NCBI GenBank assembly: GCA_020348445.1
Contig: CP070751.1
Span: forward strand, 2,021,930 to 2,085,929
DNA: 64,000 nucleotides
Direction: 5' to 3'
Origin: Thermoplasmata archaeon
Lineage (GTDB): Archaea > Thermoplasmatota > Thermoplasmata > GCA-020350865
In this document: positions 55,101-64,000 of the stretch, in pieces
Numbering within the stretch: the first letter of the stretch is position 1
Layout of the letters: each line of letters starts with the position of its first letter
Notes under the pieces: generated by a model
Database searches by the model: none
Seen by the model: the letters and a program-made list of their open reading frames with translations, nothing else
Told to the model about the DNA's origin: nothing
Made by a program: the position numbers and the translations under genes

Positions 55101-55695
55101 ACTCTGGGTGGAAGTCAGTGCAGACAACGGTGGCACTTGGGACCAAGTGGAGTACTACGGATACTACGATGTAACTGAGACTCCAGGATATCCAGACTCA
55201 ACAGTGCATGCATACGTTGATCTAGCCAATTATGTAGGTGAGACCGTCCTTATCAGATTCCATCTCGATGCTGACAGCTACGGACACCGTGATGGTTGGT
55301 ACATCGACAACGTCGAGATAAATACATATACAGAAGACCTCATAGGGACCGAAAGCGCAACCGATCCAAGACCACTAATGACAATCTCAGTGGTGGGAAA
55401 GATGAAGGGAAACGAGCTTGCATACTACCGCCATACGCAGAACGCCATAAGAGAGATCATGGTACTGTATCTAAATCTCGAAGCCGGCATGGCAGATGAC
55501 GGTTCCCTTGATGCAGCCCTTGATGCATACACAAGCTGTGACACAGAGACCGCACAAAACATTGCTTCAGCTGCCAACGAAAATGGAAATAGCTATGGCT
55601 ACTGGGTTCACGAAGGAGGCTATGCCTACTTCTTCAACCCAGGTAAAAACGGCAATGGTATGGCTGGTCTGACAGGTAAGGAAGCCGTGGACTGA
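52114..55695 (+). CDS. Secreted multidomain surface protein, candidate major envelope protein
   Basis: 1,193 residues. Signal peptide 1-29 (ends SPVAA). Domain A about 55-290: LPFDFNFWGVYYPAGS, IWVTSNAVMDFG, LEIVLWDDDDIDMRYYDV; a second copy at about 755-930: LPYDFTFYGQTFSQLTIAAFGYL, shortened to LPYDFTFYG and FGYLVMDYP. A PKD-like domain is at about 340-475 (RPGTYTVTVYVQDKDGG), a jelly-roll-like segment about 640-730 (DISDYAGQQVDIILMFASW), and a MAM/jelly-roll-like domain about 975-1085 (HAYVDLANYVGETVLIRF, GHRDGWYIDNVEI). There is no C-terminal membrane helix and none of the shared end modules. Codons are visibly richer in C-ending forms (TAC, GAC, TTC) than in neighbouring genes and the ribosome binding site is strong, which suggests high expression. 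An S-layer or abundant exoprotein role is inferred. Confidence 0.83.
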   Translation: MAKFRKLTTSLTALMMTISTMVMMFSPVAAIPIVSISGPIDVDEGVSDVFTGTISGYGTGTPAGYDIDDTLIEPFIDATGGTTLITSAGSSGAVATLALPFDFNFWGVYYPAGSTIWVTSNAVMDFGCGDHFNYYNYNIPSTSSSSPNNAAYVYQDSMRIRSSSSSFVCYEVGIATGGETNDPNKIGHTYLAIEWHNMYYSSTSSNPGTLEIVLWDDDDIDMRYYDVRFYYTSHSYGRSTTVGLENADGTEAAKYCYNPSSPGPISNGMNIRYTWHEAGGTGYEWKVDGTLVDAGFVGSDPFSATLSYAFPDGPATGTIELIVTYDGAPIDFTTHTVTVHNVAPLVYGDNTYADNYAGADNAVYLGDWIYFHGHISDVAADTPPDWEPHQWVEVTPGSEGVEWEITPYTGPYEPYWEYNWEIKFLRPGTYTVTVYVQDKDGGIGWGSDEDAPRTVVVIEHIRYQWTGAGHGLKVLDAAVKPADVQAGGMTLAYLKVMHDHPDPDVQVPLIKEDLQTLIPEDWELLRVYGPEWINGGSTEILTAAISIPPGTPVGDYSFFVEPIPYSIPNHWHEIGGGVWWCGDDITDEYGQYYADPLTYKDVYVDAQYLRLTHSIVSDSASGGCVLIDDGSGWALLTPLDGYIDTVFALGRALDLPYTVDGPGFTYTYSGVDYFDISDYAGQQVDIILMFASWSSSGYRGWDIFDISLVDHDGTNVFFDDFTNADNWDTDDRYGVLDYDMDDSGDCVDYWIDIVDPANDLGMDEDYPYYRYVLPYDFTFYGQTFSQLTIAAFGYLVMDYPPYGTVTKSPQEFPTSTSYLKYVIAPLHADLSPGTGSYERGLIYGKQIGSQLVVTWDDVMIGYSSSTSVTFQVILDNSDNSIRFNYLDMNVGTSLSRCMVGLNADDGVRHESYYYRYYSTETGTLPDTCTTILYTPGPMEKVGGWEITTEGLITDSPGEDYADSFDTYLTLLDGVYLPDDYAALEFDHMYYVYGGDILWVEVSADNGGTWDQVEYYGYYDVTETPGYPDSTVHAYVDLANYVGETVLIRFHLDADSYGHRDGWYIDNVEINTYTEDLIGTESATDPRPLMTISVVGKMKGNELAYYRHTQNAIREIMVLYLNLEAGMADDGSLDAALDAYTSCDTETAQNIASAANENGNSYGYWVHEGGYAYFFNPGKNGNGMAGLTGKEAVD

Positions 55696-55737
55696 TGCTC
55701 TCTTTTAAAGACAAGACCCAAAAACAAACCCTCTTCC

Positions 55738-55748
55738 TTTTTTTTTAT
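55738..55748 (+). terminator. Oligo-T terminator after 52114-55695
   Basis: A run of 11 T in the non-template strand about 43 bases after the stop codon, followed by further T-rich sequence; this is the usual form of an archaeal intrinsic terminator. Confidence 0.6.
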
Positions 55749-55832
55749 TTCTTTTAATTCCTTTAAAAAGATTTATGTAGGCCTATTTTTATATTTAGCT
55801 TTACCAAACCAGTTGATGAAAATGGGAGGAGC

Positions 55833-58800
55833 ATGACGCAAGAAAAGTATATCAATAGAAGAAGGATTTACAGTACGGCAATATCCTTTACTTTGTTTGC
55901 TTCGGTAATAACCACCCTTTTTGTAGGTGCAACCATTTTTCTTGGCAAAGAAGCAACTGCTACACCTCACAGTGGCTCCACAACTGGCGACGAAGAATGG
56001 CTTGCTGTGGATAATCCTCATGTCGTAACAGCCAATTTCACCGTCGAAATTAACCATAATCTAACCCTTGAGCCTGGGGTAAGGGTCGAATTCGTGGAAA
56101 ATACCCATCTTCGGATAAAGGGCAGGTTGATTGCAAGTGGTGACCAAAACATCATAACCTTTACATCCATTTACGGAGCACCCAAGCCTGAGCAGTACTG
56201 GGAGGCTATCTTAATAGATCACACCAGTCGTCAAAACATTATTGATCACACAGAGATAGAATATGCGAATTATGGCGTATATTCAAGCTGTACTAGTCTA
56301 AAAGTATCCAACAACACGATTTCATCAACATGGTATGCAGGCATATACACATATAACTCGAATCCCGTGATATACAACAACACAGTAACTTTGAATGACG
56401 GTTGGGGAATTAAAATCGAAGAAAGTTCAATGCCTGTGATAAGCTATAATGAGGTCACTTTCAACGATTACGACGGAATTTATTCAGGTAGAAACTCAAG
56501 ACCTACAATAACCAACAATGCGGTAAACTCAAATTATAACAACGGAATCAAATGTATGGAGGGCTCAACTCCGATAATAAAAAACAACGAAATCTCATCG
56601 AACATGCACGATGGAATTTATGTTTACTCAGCATCACCACAAATTTTATATAACATCGTAACAGCAAACAATCACACCGGCATCAGAGTTTCCTCATCCT
56701 CTTCAGCCCCCCTCATTGAGAATAATACAATATCAAGCAACTTAAAAAATGGTATTGTTTGTTTGTATGGTGCAAATCCAAATATTAAAAGTAACATAAT
56801 AAGTAACAACGACCAAGATACCAAAGATCTGTACCCGGCCATCTATATCGATGACTCAAATCCAGTCATATCCCAAAATAATATTTCTTCCAACAATGCC
56901 CACGGCATATACATTACAAACGCTGCCTCTCCTAATATAGAAAAAAACACCATTAAAAACAACTATTTAGGGATATACATAGAGGGCTCAGCGCCGCAGA
57001 TTGTGGGGGATACAATATCCCTCAACACACATGATGGAATATTTATGGATTCATCGAGCCCCACCTTAACTGGTGTGGCAATATCCTCCAATGGGGACGA
57101 CGGTGTCCAAGTCGTTTCCTCGTCTCCTGTGATTGAGGATTGCCTTGTATCCTCAAACACCGACAATAATGTTCAGTCCTCGTCCTCGATTTTCACAATA
57201 GCAAACTCAAGTATCTCTCTTTCAAATGGGAATGATTTTGATTTGAGCGAAAACAGCCATATGCATGTTCTCAACACAACATTCGACAACACCAGTGTTT
57301 CCTTTAGTGATGCTGCATCCATTCTTGAGGTACAGTGGTATCTTTCTGTTTTTGTGCTGGATTCAAAAGGCGATAAAATTTCAGGTGCGAACGTTGTTGT
57401 AAAAGATGCGTCAAGAACAGAAATTTATAATGGAACCTGCATAGGGGGCAAGGTAAAATGGATCCAAACCACCCAGTACACACAGGATCAGGTGAGCAAA
57501 ATAATACACACCCCCCACAACATCAGTGCATCAAGAGATGCAAGCACCGCCTATAGTGACCAAGACCCAACAATGGATGCGAATAAAGAGGTTACGATAT
57601 TCTTCCCGTTCGATCTAGGGATTTCCGTGCCCACAGGTCTGAACGTTAATTCCCTTGCTGAGGGCGGTGGGCTCAATATAACGTGGGATCCAAATCCTGA
57701 AGAGGATTTGACTGGATATATATTGTATATCAGTTTGGATAAAGTCAGCTACGATGTTGAAGCGGTTTTAACAGCCAAAAATAACTATTACATCGATTTC
57801 GATCTCATTGATGGGCAGGAATATTACTACAGGATTTCCGCTGCAAACAGCACTAATGAAAGCGGTCTTTCTGAACCTGTAAAAGGTATACCAGGTGATA
57901 TATTACCTCCGATGCCACCCACTAATCTAACAGCAGTCAGAGGGTACAGCGAGGACTCACTGGTTCTCATATGGCATGCTGTTGGAGATGAGGATGTGAT
58001 GGGATACAATGTATACAGGGCAGAAACACCTGATGGCGAATTTGAACTAATTGCAAAATTAGGCCTCCAAAACGAATACACTGATTATGGCCTTGAGACC
58101 TACACCACATATTACTACAAGGTCACAGCATTTGACGAGGTACCTAATGAATCTGAATACTCAAAAATGGCAAGCAACACGACCTGGGATACAGAGCCTC
58201 CAATCACGCCTGAGGATTTGAAAATCGAGGTCATACCCACGGGAAACACTCTGAACCTGTCATGGATTTCAAATGCCGAAGATGACTTCAATCATTATAC
58301 AGTATATATCGGTACAAACAATTTAACCTTCAATGTAGAGGCAACAGTGCCGCCTTCACCTCATCCATATTATCTTGACACCAACCTTACCAATGGAAAA
58401 ATGTACTATTATAAACTATCAGCATCAGATTATAGACCAAACGAGTCTCCGCTCTCTGAATCTATTGCTGGGATGCCAATGGATACAATAATACCAAGTC
58501 CGCCAACAGGTTTGATCGTGTCGTATAATCCAAATCCAGATGCCCTGAATCTAAGCTGGAATCCAAATAGCGAGGAGGATGTTGTGGGGTATAATATTTA
58601 TCGCTCCGAATCAAGTGGTGGACCCTATACCCTTGTAACGACAGTGGGTTTGGTTGCCAAGTTTCAGGATATAGGTTTGGCAAGCGATATTGTCTATTAC
58701 TATGTTATTACGGCTTTTGATGAGGTTCCTAATTACTCAACATTCAGCAACGAGGCAAATGGAACAACCACAGATACGGTACCTCCGGCTGCACCTAAAA

Positions 58801-61800
58801 ACGTGATTGTTACACCAATGCCTGAAGGCAATGCCCTGAACATTTCTTGGGATCAAAACACGGAATTGGATTTGGATCATTATAATTTATTCAGGAGCAC
58901 GAACAACGTTTCATTCCAATTAAGAGCCATGATACCAGCAGGAAAAGATTACTTCCTCGACACAGAACTTGCAGATGGTGTTACCTATTACTATGCTCTT
59001 TCTGCCTTTGACGAAGTACCAAATGAATCGCTATTATCGAAGATCGCAAATGGTACGCCAGCAGACATTATGGCACCAGCAGAGCCAACAGGGCTTGTCG
59101 TCACTTTGGGACCAACACAAGATTCATTGAACTTGACCTGGGATCTGAACAGCGAGTCCGATATGGCGGGTTACTTTATTTATCGAAGTGAGATGCCAGG
59201 TGGACCATACTCATATATAGATTCCGTAGGATTGATTACACACTATCAAGATACTGGGTTGAGTAGTGAGACTACATTTTACTATGTTATTCAAGCGTTC
59301 GATGAGGTGCCGAACTTCTCCTCTTTTAGCCCAGAGGCCTTTAGAACCACGGCAGATTATACGGCGCCTTCAACCCCAGCGAACTTAACAGTTACTCCTG
59401 TTCTCGCAGGCAATGCTTTGAATATATCATGGGATGCGAGTCCAGAGCCTGACGTGATGAACTACGTTCTTTACTCTAGCACTGACAATTTGACGTTCTT
59501 CGTGGAATCCACGGTCCTTGCGGGAACAGAATATTACATTGATTCCAACCTCATAGATGGAAAAACCTATTACTACATGATATATGCGAAAGACGAGGTA
59601 CCCAATTACTCTAATTTATCTGATGTGGCAAGCGGTATACCACAAGACACTTTGTCACCTGCAACGCCAACGGGTTTGAAGGTTGTTGATATTCAAAATG
59701 CCGAGGGGGCATTGAACATAAGCTGGGATCCTGTGACAACAAACCTTGACGGCTCTGCATGCAGCGATCTTGTGAGTTATTCGCTTTATAGAAATGAGAC
59801 AGGTACCTGGGTGTTCCTTTATAGTATCCCAGCAGGAAATGAATATTTCATAGACACCAACCTTGTTGATGGTATGCTTTATAACTATTCTATAAAGGCA
59901 CTGGACGAGATGCCAAACGAATCTCCTTTGTCTTCAGCTGGCAGTAACTTCTCTATAGATGACCTTTCTCCGGCCACACCAACGAAATTGGATGCCAGGG
60001 CCACATCAAATTCGGGAGAGTTGAATATCACATGGAACCCCGTTACAACAAATTTAGATGGTTCGTCATGCATCGATTTGGTCAATTATACTCTTTATAG
60101 GAACGGCACCACACCTGGGATTTGGATTTTCGTTGCCAACATCTCTGCGGGAACAGAATTTTATGTGGATACTGGGCTTATTGATTATGTCCAATACAAC
60201 TACACGATTTGGGCTTCTGATGAAATACCAAATTATTCTCCGCTGTCTCTTTCCGATTCGGGTATACCATTTGATAATGTATCACCTGCACAACCAAAAA
60301 ATCTAACTGCAAAGGATGAGATCAATTCCGAGGGGGCATTGAACCTTTCATGGGATGAAAACAGCGATATGGACCTGAGCCATTATTTAATCTATAGTAA
60401 CAGGTCCGGTAATTGGGAGATTTTGGCATTGGTACCAAAGGGTACACAATATTACATTGATCGTGGTCTTATTGATGGTGTCATCTATTACTATAATATC
60501 TCAGCTGTGGATTACTCAGGAAATGAGGGGAATCAATCTTTTTCCGCAAGCAACTATTCTGTAGATGATTTATCACCATCTACGCCTGCTGGCTTGGTTG
60601 TGGAAGATTTTATCAATTCAGAACGTATGTTGAATATATCATGGAACGCTGTTAATACAAATGCCGATGGCTCGCCTTGTATTGATCTTGTAAATTACAC
60701 TTTGTATACAAACAAATCGGGTGTTTGGCAACTTTTGGCTATAATTCCTGTCGGCAAAGAATATTATATAGACAGTTTAGGCCTGTTCGATGGCCCTACC
60801 TACTATTATAGAATCTCAGCATCCGACGAAGTGCCCAATACATCCCCAAATTCCACAGATGCATACGGCCAATCCATTGATGACTTACCTCCCTCAGCGC
60901 CCACAGGTTTGACGGTCATTACATCTCCACAAGGCAATACGTTGAATATAAACTGGACTCCGAATCCAGAGTTTGACGTCATATCTTATACCCTATTGGT
61001 CAGCACAAATAACGTAACCTTCGATGTCGAGGCTGTAATTCCTGCGGGGGCAAATAACTACACAGATACCTCCCTTATCGACGGTAAAGTTTACTATTAT
61101 ATGATCAAGGCGACAGACGAGGTCCCTAATTATTCGTTGCCCTCAGGTGTAGTAAGTGGTGTACCATCAGATTCCACAGCACCATCGGCACCCACAGGGT
61201 TGACAGCAACTTACGGACCGACGTCTGATTCATTGAGTTTAATGTGGAATCAAAACAGTGAAACTGATCTGGCAGGTTATATCATTTATCGTTCTGCAAC
61301 AGAAGGTGGACCATACACTTTGTTGTATATCCTTGGCCAGGTTATGGAATATGTGGATATGGGGTTGGACAGCGGAGTTACTTATTACTACGTGATAACC
61401 GCTTTTGATGAAGTGCCTAACAATTCCCCATACTCAAGTGAGGCAAATTTCACAACTAAATACACCATCCCACCCTCCGCTCCAACTGGATTGACAGTAT
61501 CAGTTATTCAATCTGGGAACGCCCTTAATATCTCATGGCAGGCCAATTTAGAACCTAATCTAGCCTTCTACTCTATCTATCACAGTCTTGACAATTTGAG
61601 CTTCACTTGGCTCGCTGATATTGCCGCTGGAACTGAATATTTTGTCGACACTGGTTTAAAAAACAATGTGACCTACTTTTATTTGCTAACCGCGACAGAT
61701 GCGGTGCCCAACGAATCGCCTGTATCAATTGTTGTGAACGGTACACCCGCCGACCTTGAAGTTCCATTTCCACCGACATATCTTATTGTTAGTCCTGGTT

Positions 61801-63602
61801 CTACTCCTTATGAATTGGTACTATACTGGAACGCCTCTATGAGTTTGGATGTTAGGGGATATAATGTTTACAGATCCACGACAGAAGGAGGGCCATATGA
61901 ATTTATCAACAGTACATTTTTGGTAACCTATTATGTTGATAGGGGCTTGCTAGATAAAACAACCTACTATTATGTTATCACGGCCTTTGACGAGACCCCC
62001 AATGAATCATCATTTTCAATCGAGGCAAGTGGCTTTACACCAGATACAACTGCCCCATCCATACCCATGGGATTGAATGTCTTTATCGTGCCCAAGGGTA
62101 ATGCACTGAACATCTCCTGGGATGCGGTCTCAGATGATGATGTTTTATCTTACAACGTGTACAGAAGTGTGGATAACATCACGTTTGTTTTTTTCGCATC
62201 CACCCCAGAAGGCATTGAATATTATTTGGATACGAATTTAAGCGATGGCAAGACGTATTACTACATAGTGAAGGCTATAGATGAAGTACCCAATGAATCA
62301 GGAGTATCAGAAGTGGTCTTGGGTACACCCAAGGATACAGTTCCTCCATCGGCACCCTTAAATTTAACAGCCACAACAGGCCTAGTTTATGACTCAGTGA
62401 AACTGAGTTGGGATGCGAACATAGAGAATGATCTGATGGGTTACACAGTGTACCATTCAACTGCACCCCAAGGTCCATACTTTTGGTTTGCCACACTCGG
62501 TCTTGAGACCGTATATTATATTCATGACTTAGAAGATGTCATTACCTATTATTATGTGATCGATGCCTTTGATGAAGTGCCTAACAATTCCACAAAGTCG
62601 AATGAATGCTACTGGATAGCCCCTGATAGAACCCCACCCCTTGCTCCCACGGGGTTAACAGCTTTTGCGCAAGATGTTGGAAGTAACGTGTTACTTTCGT
62701 GGAATCCAAATACCGAGGATGATTTGGATCACTACTCGGTATATAGGGGCCTGGACAACTTGACTTTTGTTTGGATAGCAAACGTGCCGGCTGGCAATAT
62801 GACTTATACAGATGAGCAACTTGTCAATGGCATAAAATATTTTTATACAATTGCCGCAGTTGATGAGGTTCCCAACCGATCGCCACTATCCAACATCGTG
62901 AGCGTTATCCCAAAAGAGACCCTACCACCCTCGATACCTATGGGCCTAAAGGTGACTGCATTGGAGAGTAAAAACGCTCTGCTCATCAGTTGGAACCCAA
63001 ATATCGAGCCTGATTTACTCTATTATGTCCTTTACAGAAGCGAAGACAATGTGACATTCATATGGATAGCGAACATATCTGCGGGCACGATTAATTATAC
63101 TGATACTGATATACAACCAGGGAAAATATATTACTATAAAATCAAAGCCGTGGATACGAGCTTTCAGGAATCAGGACTATCAGAGGCTGTGGAGGGAATA
63201 GTGAGCAAAGACGTGGTAGAAGATAAGGGCGAGAAGGATAAGACCTTATTACTGACTTTACTGGCTTTGATTGTAATCATTATAGTATTGATTCTTTTGT
63301 TACTTCTTTGGCTAAAAAGGAGTTGGGAAAAGGAATTTGGTGAAGATATGGAAGAAGAAAAGGAGCAAGAAGAACCAGAAAAGGGAGAAGAAAAGGCTGA
63401 AGAAGAACACAGAAAGGAAGATGAAGTGGACAAAGAGTCTAAAATGGAAGAACCCGTAGAAGAGGGAAAACGACCCAAAGAAAAAGAGGAAATCTCGGGG
63501 GAAGAATCAACCAAGACATCAAATGATATAGAAAAAGAACCATCAGAGTTGGGTTTAGAAGAAACCGATGAGGATTTACTACCTCCACCTGAGGATTTGT
63601 AG
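55833..63602 (+). CDS. Giant membrane-anchored beta-helix protein with 19 FN3 domains and acidic tail
   Basis: 2,589 residues; GGGAGG three bases before the ATG. Signal region about 14-45 (STAISFTLFASVITTLFVGA). A parallel beta-helix of NosD type about 65-500 (NNTISSNLKNGI rungs) is followed by a short Ig-like domain (FVLDSKGDKISGANVVVKD). Then come 19 FN3 domains (about 590-2450) separated by D-x-x-PP/A-x-P linkers, mostly alternating between two types: GN-LNISW-x-x-N with S-DN-(L/V)TF, and DSL-L-WD-N-SE-D with YRS-x-x-GGPY. All have the YYYxI/V-A-D-EVPN-S signature. A strong membrane helix (about 2470-2495, LLTLLALIVIIIVLILLLLL) is followed by KRSW and a ~90-residue Glu/Lys tail without any recognised domain. 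An adhesin-like stalk role is inferred. Confidence 0.88.
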   Translation: MTQEKYINRRRIYSTAISFTLFASVITTLFVGATIFLGKEATATPHSGSTTGDEEWLAVDNPHVVTANFTVEINHNLTLEPGVRVEFVENTHLRIKGRLIASGDQNIITFTSIYGAPKPEQYWEAILIDHTSRQNIIDHTEIEYANYGVYSSCTSLKVSNNTISSTWYAGIYTYNSNPVIYNNTVTLNDGWGIKIEESSMPVISYNEVTFNDYDGIYSGRNSRPTITNNAVNSNYNNGIKCMEGSTPIIKNNEISSNMHDGIYVYSASPQILYNIVTANNHTGIRVSSSSSAPLIENNTISSNLKNGIVCLYGANPNIKSNIISNNDQDTKDLYPAIYIDDSNPVISQNNISSNNAHGIYITNAASPNIEKNTIKNNYLGIYIEGSAPQIVGDTISLNTHDGIFMDSSSPTLTGVAISSNGDDGVQVVSSSPVIEDCLVSSNTDNNVQSSSSIFTIANSSISLSNGNDFDLSENSHMHVLNTTFDNTSVSFSDAASILEVQWYLSVFVLDSKGDKISGANVVVKDASRTEIYNGTCIGGKVKWIQTTQYTQDQVSKIIHTPHNISASRDASTAYSDQDPTMDANKEVTIFFPFDLGISVPTGLNVNSLAEGGGLNITWDPNPEEDLTGYILYISLDKVSYDVEAVLTAKNNYYIDFDLIDGQEYYYRISAANSTNESGLSEPVKGIPGDILPPMPPTNLTAVRGYSEDSLVLIWHAVGDEDVMGYNVYRAETPDGEFELIAKLGLQNEYTDYGLETYTTYYYKVTAFDEVPNESEYSKMASNTTWDTEPPITPEDLKIEVIPTGNTLNLSWISNAEDDFNHYTVYIGTNNLTFNVEATVPPSPHPYYLDTNLTNGKMYYYKLSASDYRPNESPLSESIAGMPMDTIIPSPPTGLIVSYNPNPDALNLSWNPNSEEDVVGYNIYRSESSGGPYTLVTTVGLVAKFQDIGLASDIVYYYVITAFDEVPNYSTFSNEANGTTTDTVPPAAPKNVIVTPMPEGNALNISWDQNTELDLDHYNLFRSTNNVSFQLRAMIPAGKDYFLDTELADGVTYYYALSAFDEVPNESLLSKIANGTPADIMAPAEPTGLVVTLGPTQDSLNLTWDLNSESDMAGYFIYRSEMPGGPYSYIDSVGLITHYQDTGLSSETTFYYVIQAFDEVPNFSSFSPEAFRTTADYTAPSTPANLTVTPVLAGNALNISWDASPEPDVMNYVLYSSTDNLTFFVESTVLAGTEYYIDSNLIDGKTYYYMIYAKDEVPNYSNLSDVASGIPQDTLSPATPTGLKVVDIQNAEGALNISWDPVTTNLDGSACSDLVSYSLYRNETGTWVFLYSIPAGNEYFIDTNLVDGMLYNYSIKALDEMPNESPLSSAGSNFSIDDLSPATPTKLDARATSNSGELNITWNPVTTNLDGSSCIDLVNYTLYRNGTTPGIWIFVANISAGTEFYVDTGLIDYVQYNYTIWASDEIPNYSPLSLSDSGIPFDNVSPAQPKNLTAKDEINSEGALNLSWDENSDMDLSHYLIYSNRSGNWEILALVPKGTQYYIDRGLIDGVIYYYNISAVDYSGNEGNQSFSASNYSVDDLSPSTPAGLVVEDFINSERMLNISWNAVNTNADGSPCIDLVNYTLYTNKSGVWQLLAIIPVGKEYYIDSLGLFDGPTYYYRISASDEVPNTSPNSTDAYGQSIDDLPPSAPTGLTVITSPQGNTLNINWTPNPEFDVISYTLLVSTNNVTFDVEAVIPAGANNYTDTSLIDGKVYYYMIKATDEVPNYSLPSGVVSGVPSDSTAPSAPTGLTATYGPTSDSLSLMWNQNSETDLAGYIIYRSATEGGPYTLLYILGQVMEYVDMGLDSGVTYYYVITAFDEVPNNSPYSSEANFTTKYTIPPSAPTGLTVSVIQSGNALNISWQANLEPNLAFYSIYHSLDNLSFTWLADIAAGTEYFVDTGLKNNVTYFYLLTATDAVPNESPVSIVVNGTPADLEVPFPPTYLIVSPGSTPYELVLYWNASMSLDVRGYNVYRSTTEGGPYEFINSTFLVTYYVDRGLLDKTTYYYVITAFDETPNESSFSIEASGFTPDTTAPSIPMGLNVFIVPKGNALNISWDAVSDDDVLSYNVYRSVDNITFVFFASTPEGIEYYLDTNLSDGKTYYYIVKAIDEVPNESGVSEVVLGTPKDTVPPSAPLNLTATTGLVYDSVKLSWDANIENDLMGYTVYHSTAPQGPYFWFATLGLETVYYIHDLEDVITYYYVIDAFDEVPNNSTKSNECYWIAPDRTPPLAPTGLTAFAQDVGSNVLLSWNPNTEDDLDHYSVYRGLDNLTFVWIANVPAGNMTYTDEQLVNGIKYFYTIAAVDEVPNRSPLSNIVSVIPKETLPPSIPMGLKVTALESKNALLISWNPNIEPDLLYYVLYRSEDNVTFIWIANISAGTINYTDTDIQPGKIYYYKIKAVDTSFQESGLSEAVEGIVSKDVVEDKGEKDKTLLLTLLALIVIIIVLILLLLLWLKRSWEKEFGEDMEEEKEQEEPEKGEEKAEEEHRKEDEVDKESKMEEPVEEGKRPKEKEEISGEESTKTSNDIEKEPSELGLEETDEDLLPPPEDL

Positions 63603-63607
63603 ACATA

Positions 63608-63629
63608 GATATTTAATAAAATAAATATC
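63608..63629. terminator. Hairpin between convergent genes
   Basis: GATATTTA (63608-63615), six-base loop, TAAATATC (63622-63629): a perfect 8-bp stem centred in the 34-base gap between the stop codons of two convergent genes. It may act as a bidirectional end signal, though it is AT-only apart from the outer pair and archaeal termination relies mostly on T-runs. Confidence 0.5.
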
Positions 63630-63636
63630 AACAATT

Positions 63637-64000
63637 CTAGTGCCCTATAAATGTATATCTGGTGAGGGCAGAAGTGGAGATCTGATACCCCTTGATCATT
63701 TCTATCAATGTATCATAGGCACCTGAGGGCATATCTGTTCTGTGCCAGTTCCATCTCTGTTCCGAGTAAATGAAGTAATTTATGCCAACTGTATCTGGGA
63801 TGCTGTCACAGAACCAGTCTGCGGTTTTATCTCCACCATACAGTTTCAATGGCAGACCTAAGGTATCGTAGCCTGCAAGAAAGTTCTCAGTCCACACCCC
63901 GATAGTATAGGAACTTCCTCCAAACTCAGTACCGTTGGAAGTGACAACCATATAATACAACATATCATAACCCAATAGGGCATTTGTATGAGTTAAGGTG
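63637..64000 (-). CDS. C-terminal part of a secreted surface protein with LPL-W-H end module; runs off the right edge
   Basis: 121 codons are visible, ending at the TAA at 63637-63639; the frame is open to the right edge, so the N-terminal part is missing. The visible end of an FN3-like domain (LYYMVVTSNGTE, SYTIGVWTENF) runs into the end module YDTLGLPLK, ADWFCDSIPDTVGINY, RWNWHRTDMPSGAYDTL, GYQIS, YTFIG. It closely matches the ends of 20739-23633 and 41717-47560, so the whole protein probably has CARDB/FN3 modules upstream. Confidence 0.85.
   Translation of the reverse strand, partial: TLTHTNALLGYDMLYYMVVTSNGTEFGGSSYTIGVWTENFLAGYDTLGLPLKLYGGDKTADWFCDSIPDTVGINYFIYSEQRWNWHRTDMPSGAYDTLIEMIKGYQISTSALTRYTFIGH

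Overview
The window looks archaeal, most likely a member of the Thermoplasmatota (phylum placement is an inference from gene style, moderate to low confidence). Promoters are TATA-type with an A/T-rich box about 25 bases before the presumed transcript start, there are no recognisable bacterial -35/-10 promoters, and the recognisable housekeeping genes (LarE-type sulfur transferase, AMMECR1, archaeal-style dihydroorotase, SPFH/zinc-ribbon protein) fit an archaeon. No tRNA, rRNA, CRISPR array, transposase or phage gene was seen.

About 56 of the 64 kb encode very large secreted or membrane-anchored surface proteins rich in N-x-S/T sequons. From 1 to 33 kb all genes run on the minus strand. Five of these eight are one paralogous family (<1-3228, 3348-8255, 8376-15659, 23809-27645, 28048-32985): signal peptide, 4 to 18 Ig-like repeats of about 98 residues, a PKD or a NosD-type beta-helix module and, in the four complete members, a membrane segment and two cytoplasmic winged helix-turn-helix (wHTH) domains. 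They look like giant one-component receptors whose DNA-binding end is inside the cell. Four have a conserved pair of boxes 32-33 bp apart directly upstream of the TATA box and the fifth has one copy, which suggests autoregulation or cross-regulation. Nested between them is a three-gene cluster of NosD-like beta-helix proteins (15863-23633).

From 33.1 to 36.0 kb there is a small metabolic island: larE on the minus strand, then AMMECR1 and pyrC on the plus strand. A minus-strand beta-helix/FN3/calcium-repeat protein (35986-39435) is followed by a plus-strand operon of a four-helix membrane protein, a coiled-coil protein and an SPFH protein with three zinc ribbons (39634-41701), probably a membrane-maintenance unit. 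Two more giant surface proteins follow on the minus strand (41717-47560, 47818-51438). A 675-bp divergent region with a long structured leader precedes a probably highly expressed secreted protein (52114-55695), then a 2,589-residue beta-helix plus 19-FN3 protein (55833-63602), and the C-terminal end of another surface protein (63637 to the right edge).

The surface proteins share interchangeable parts: beta-helices, Ig-like, PKD, CARDB and FN3 modules, and a few recurring C-terminal ends. My reading, an inference, is that the locus encodes an envelope or adhesion system in which some members also report from the cell surface directly to DNA.
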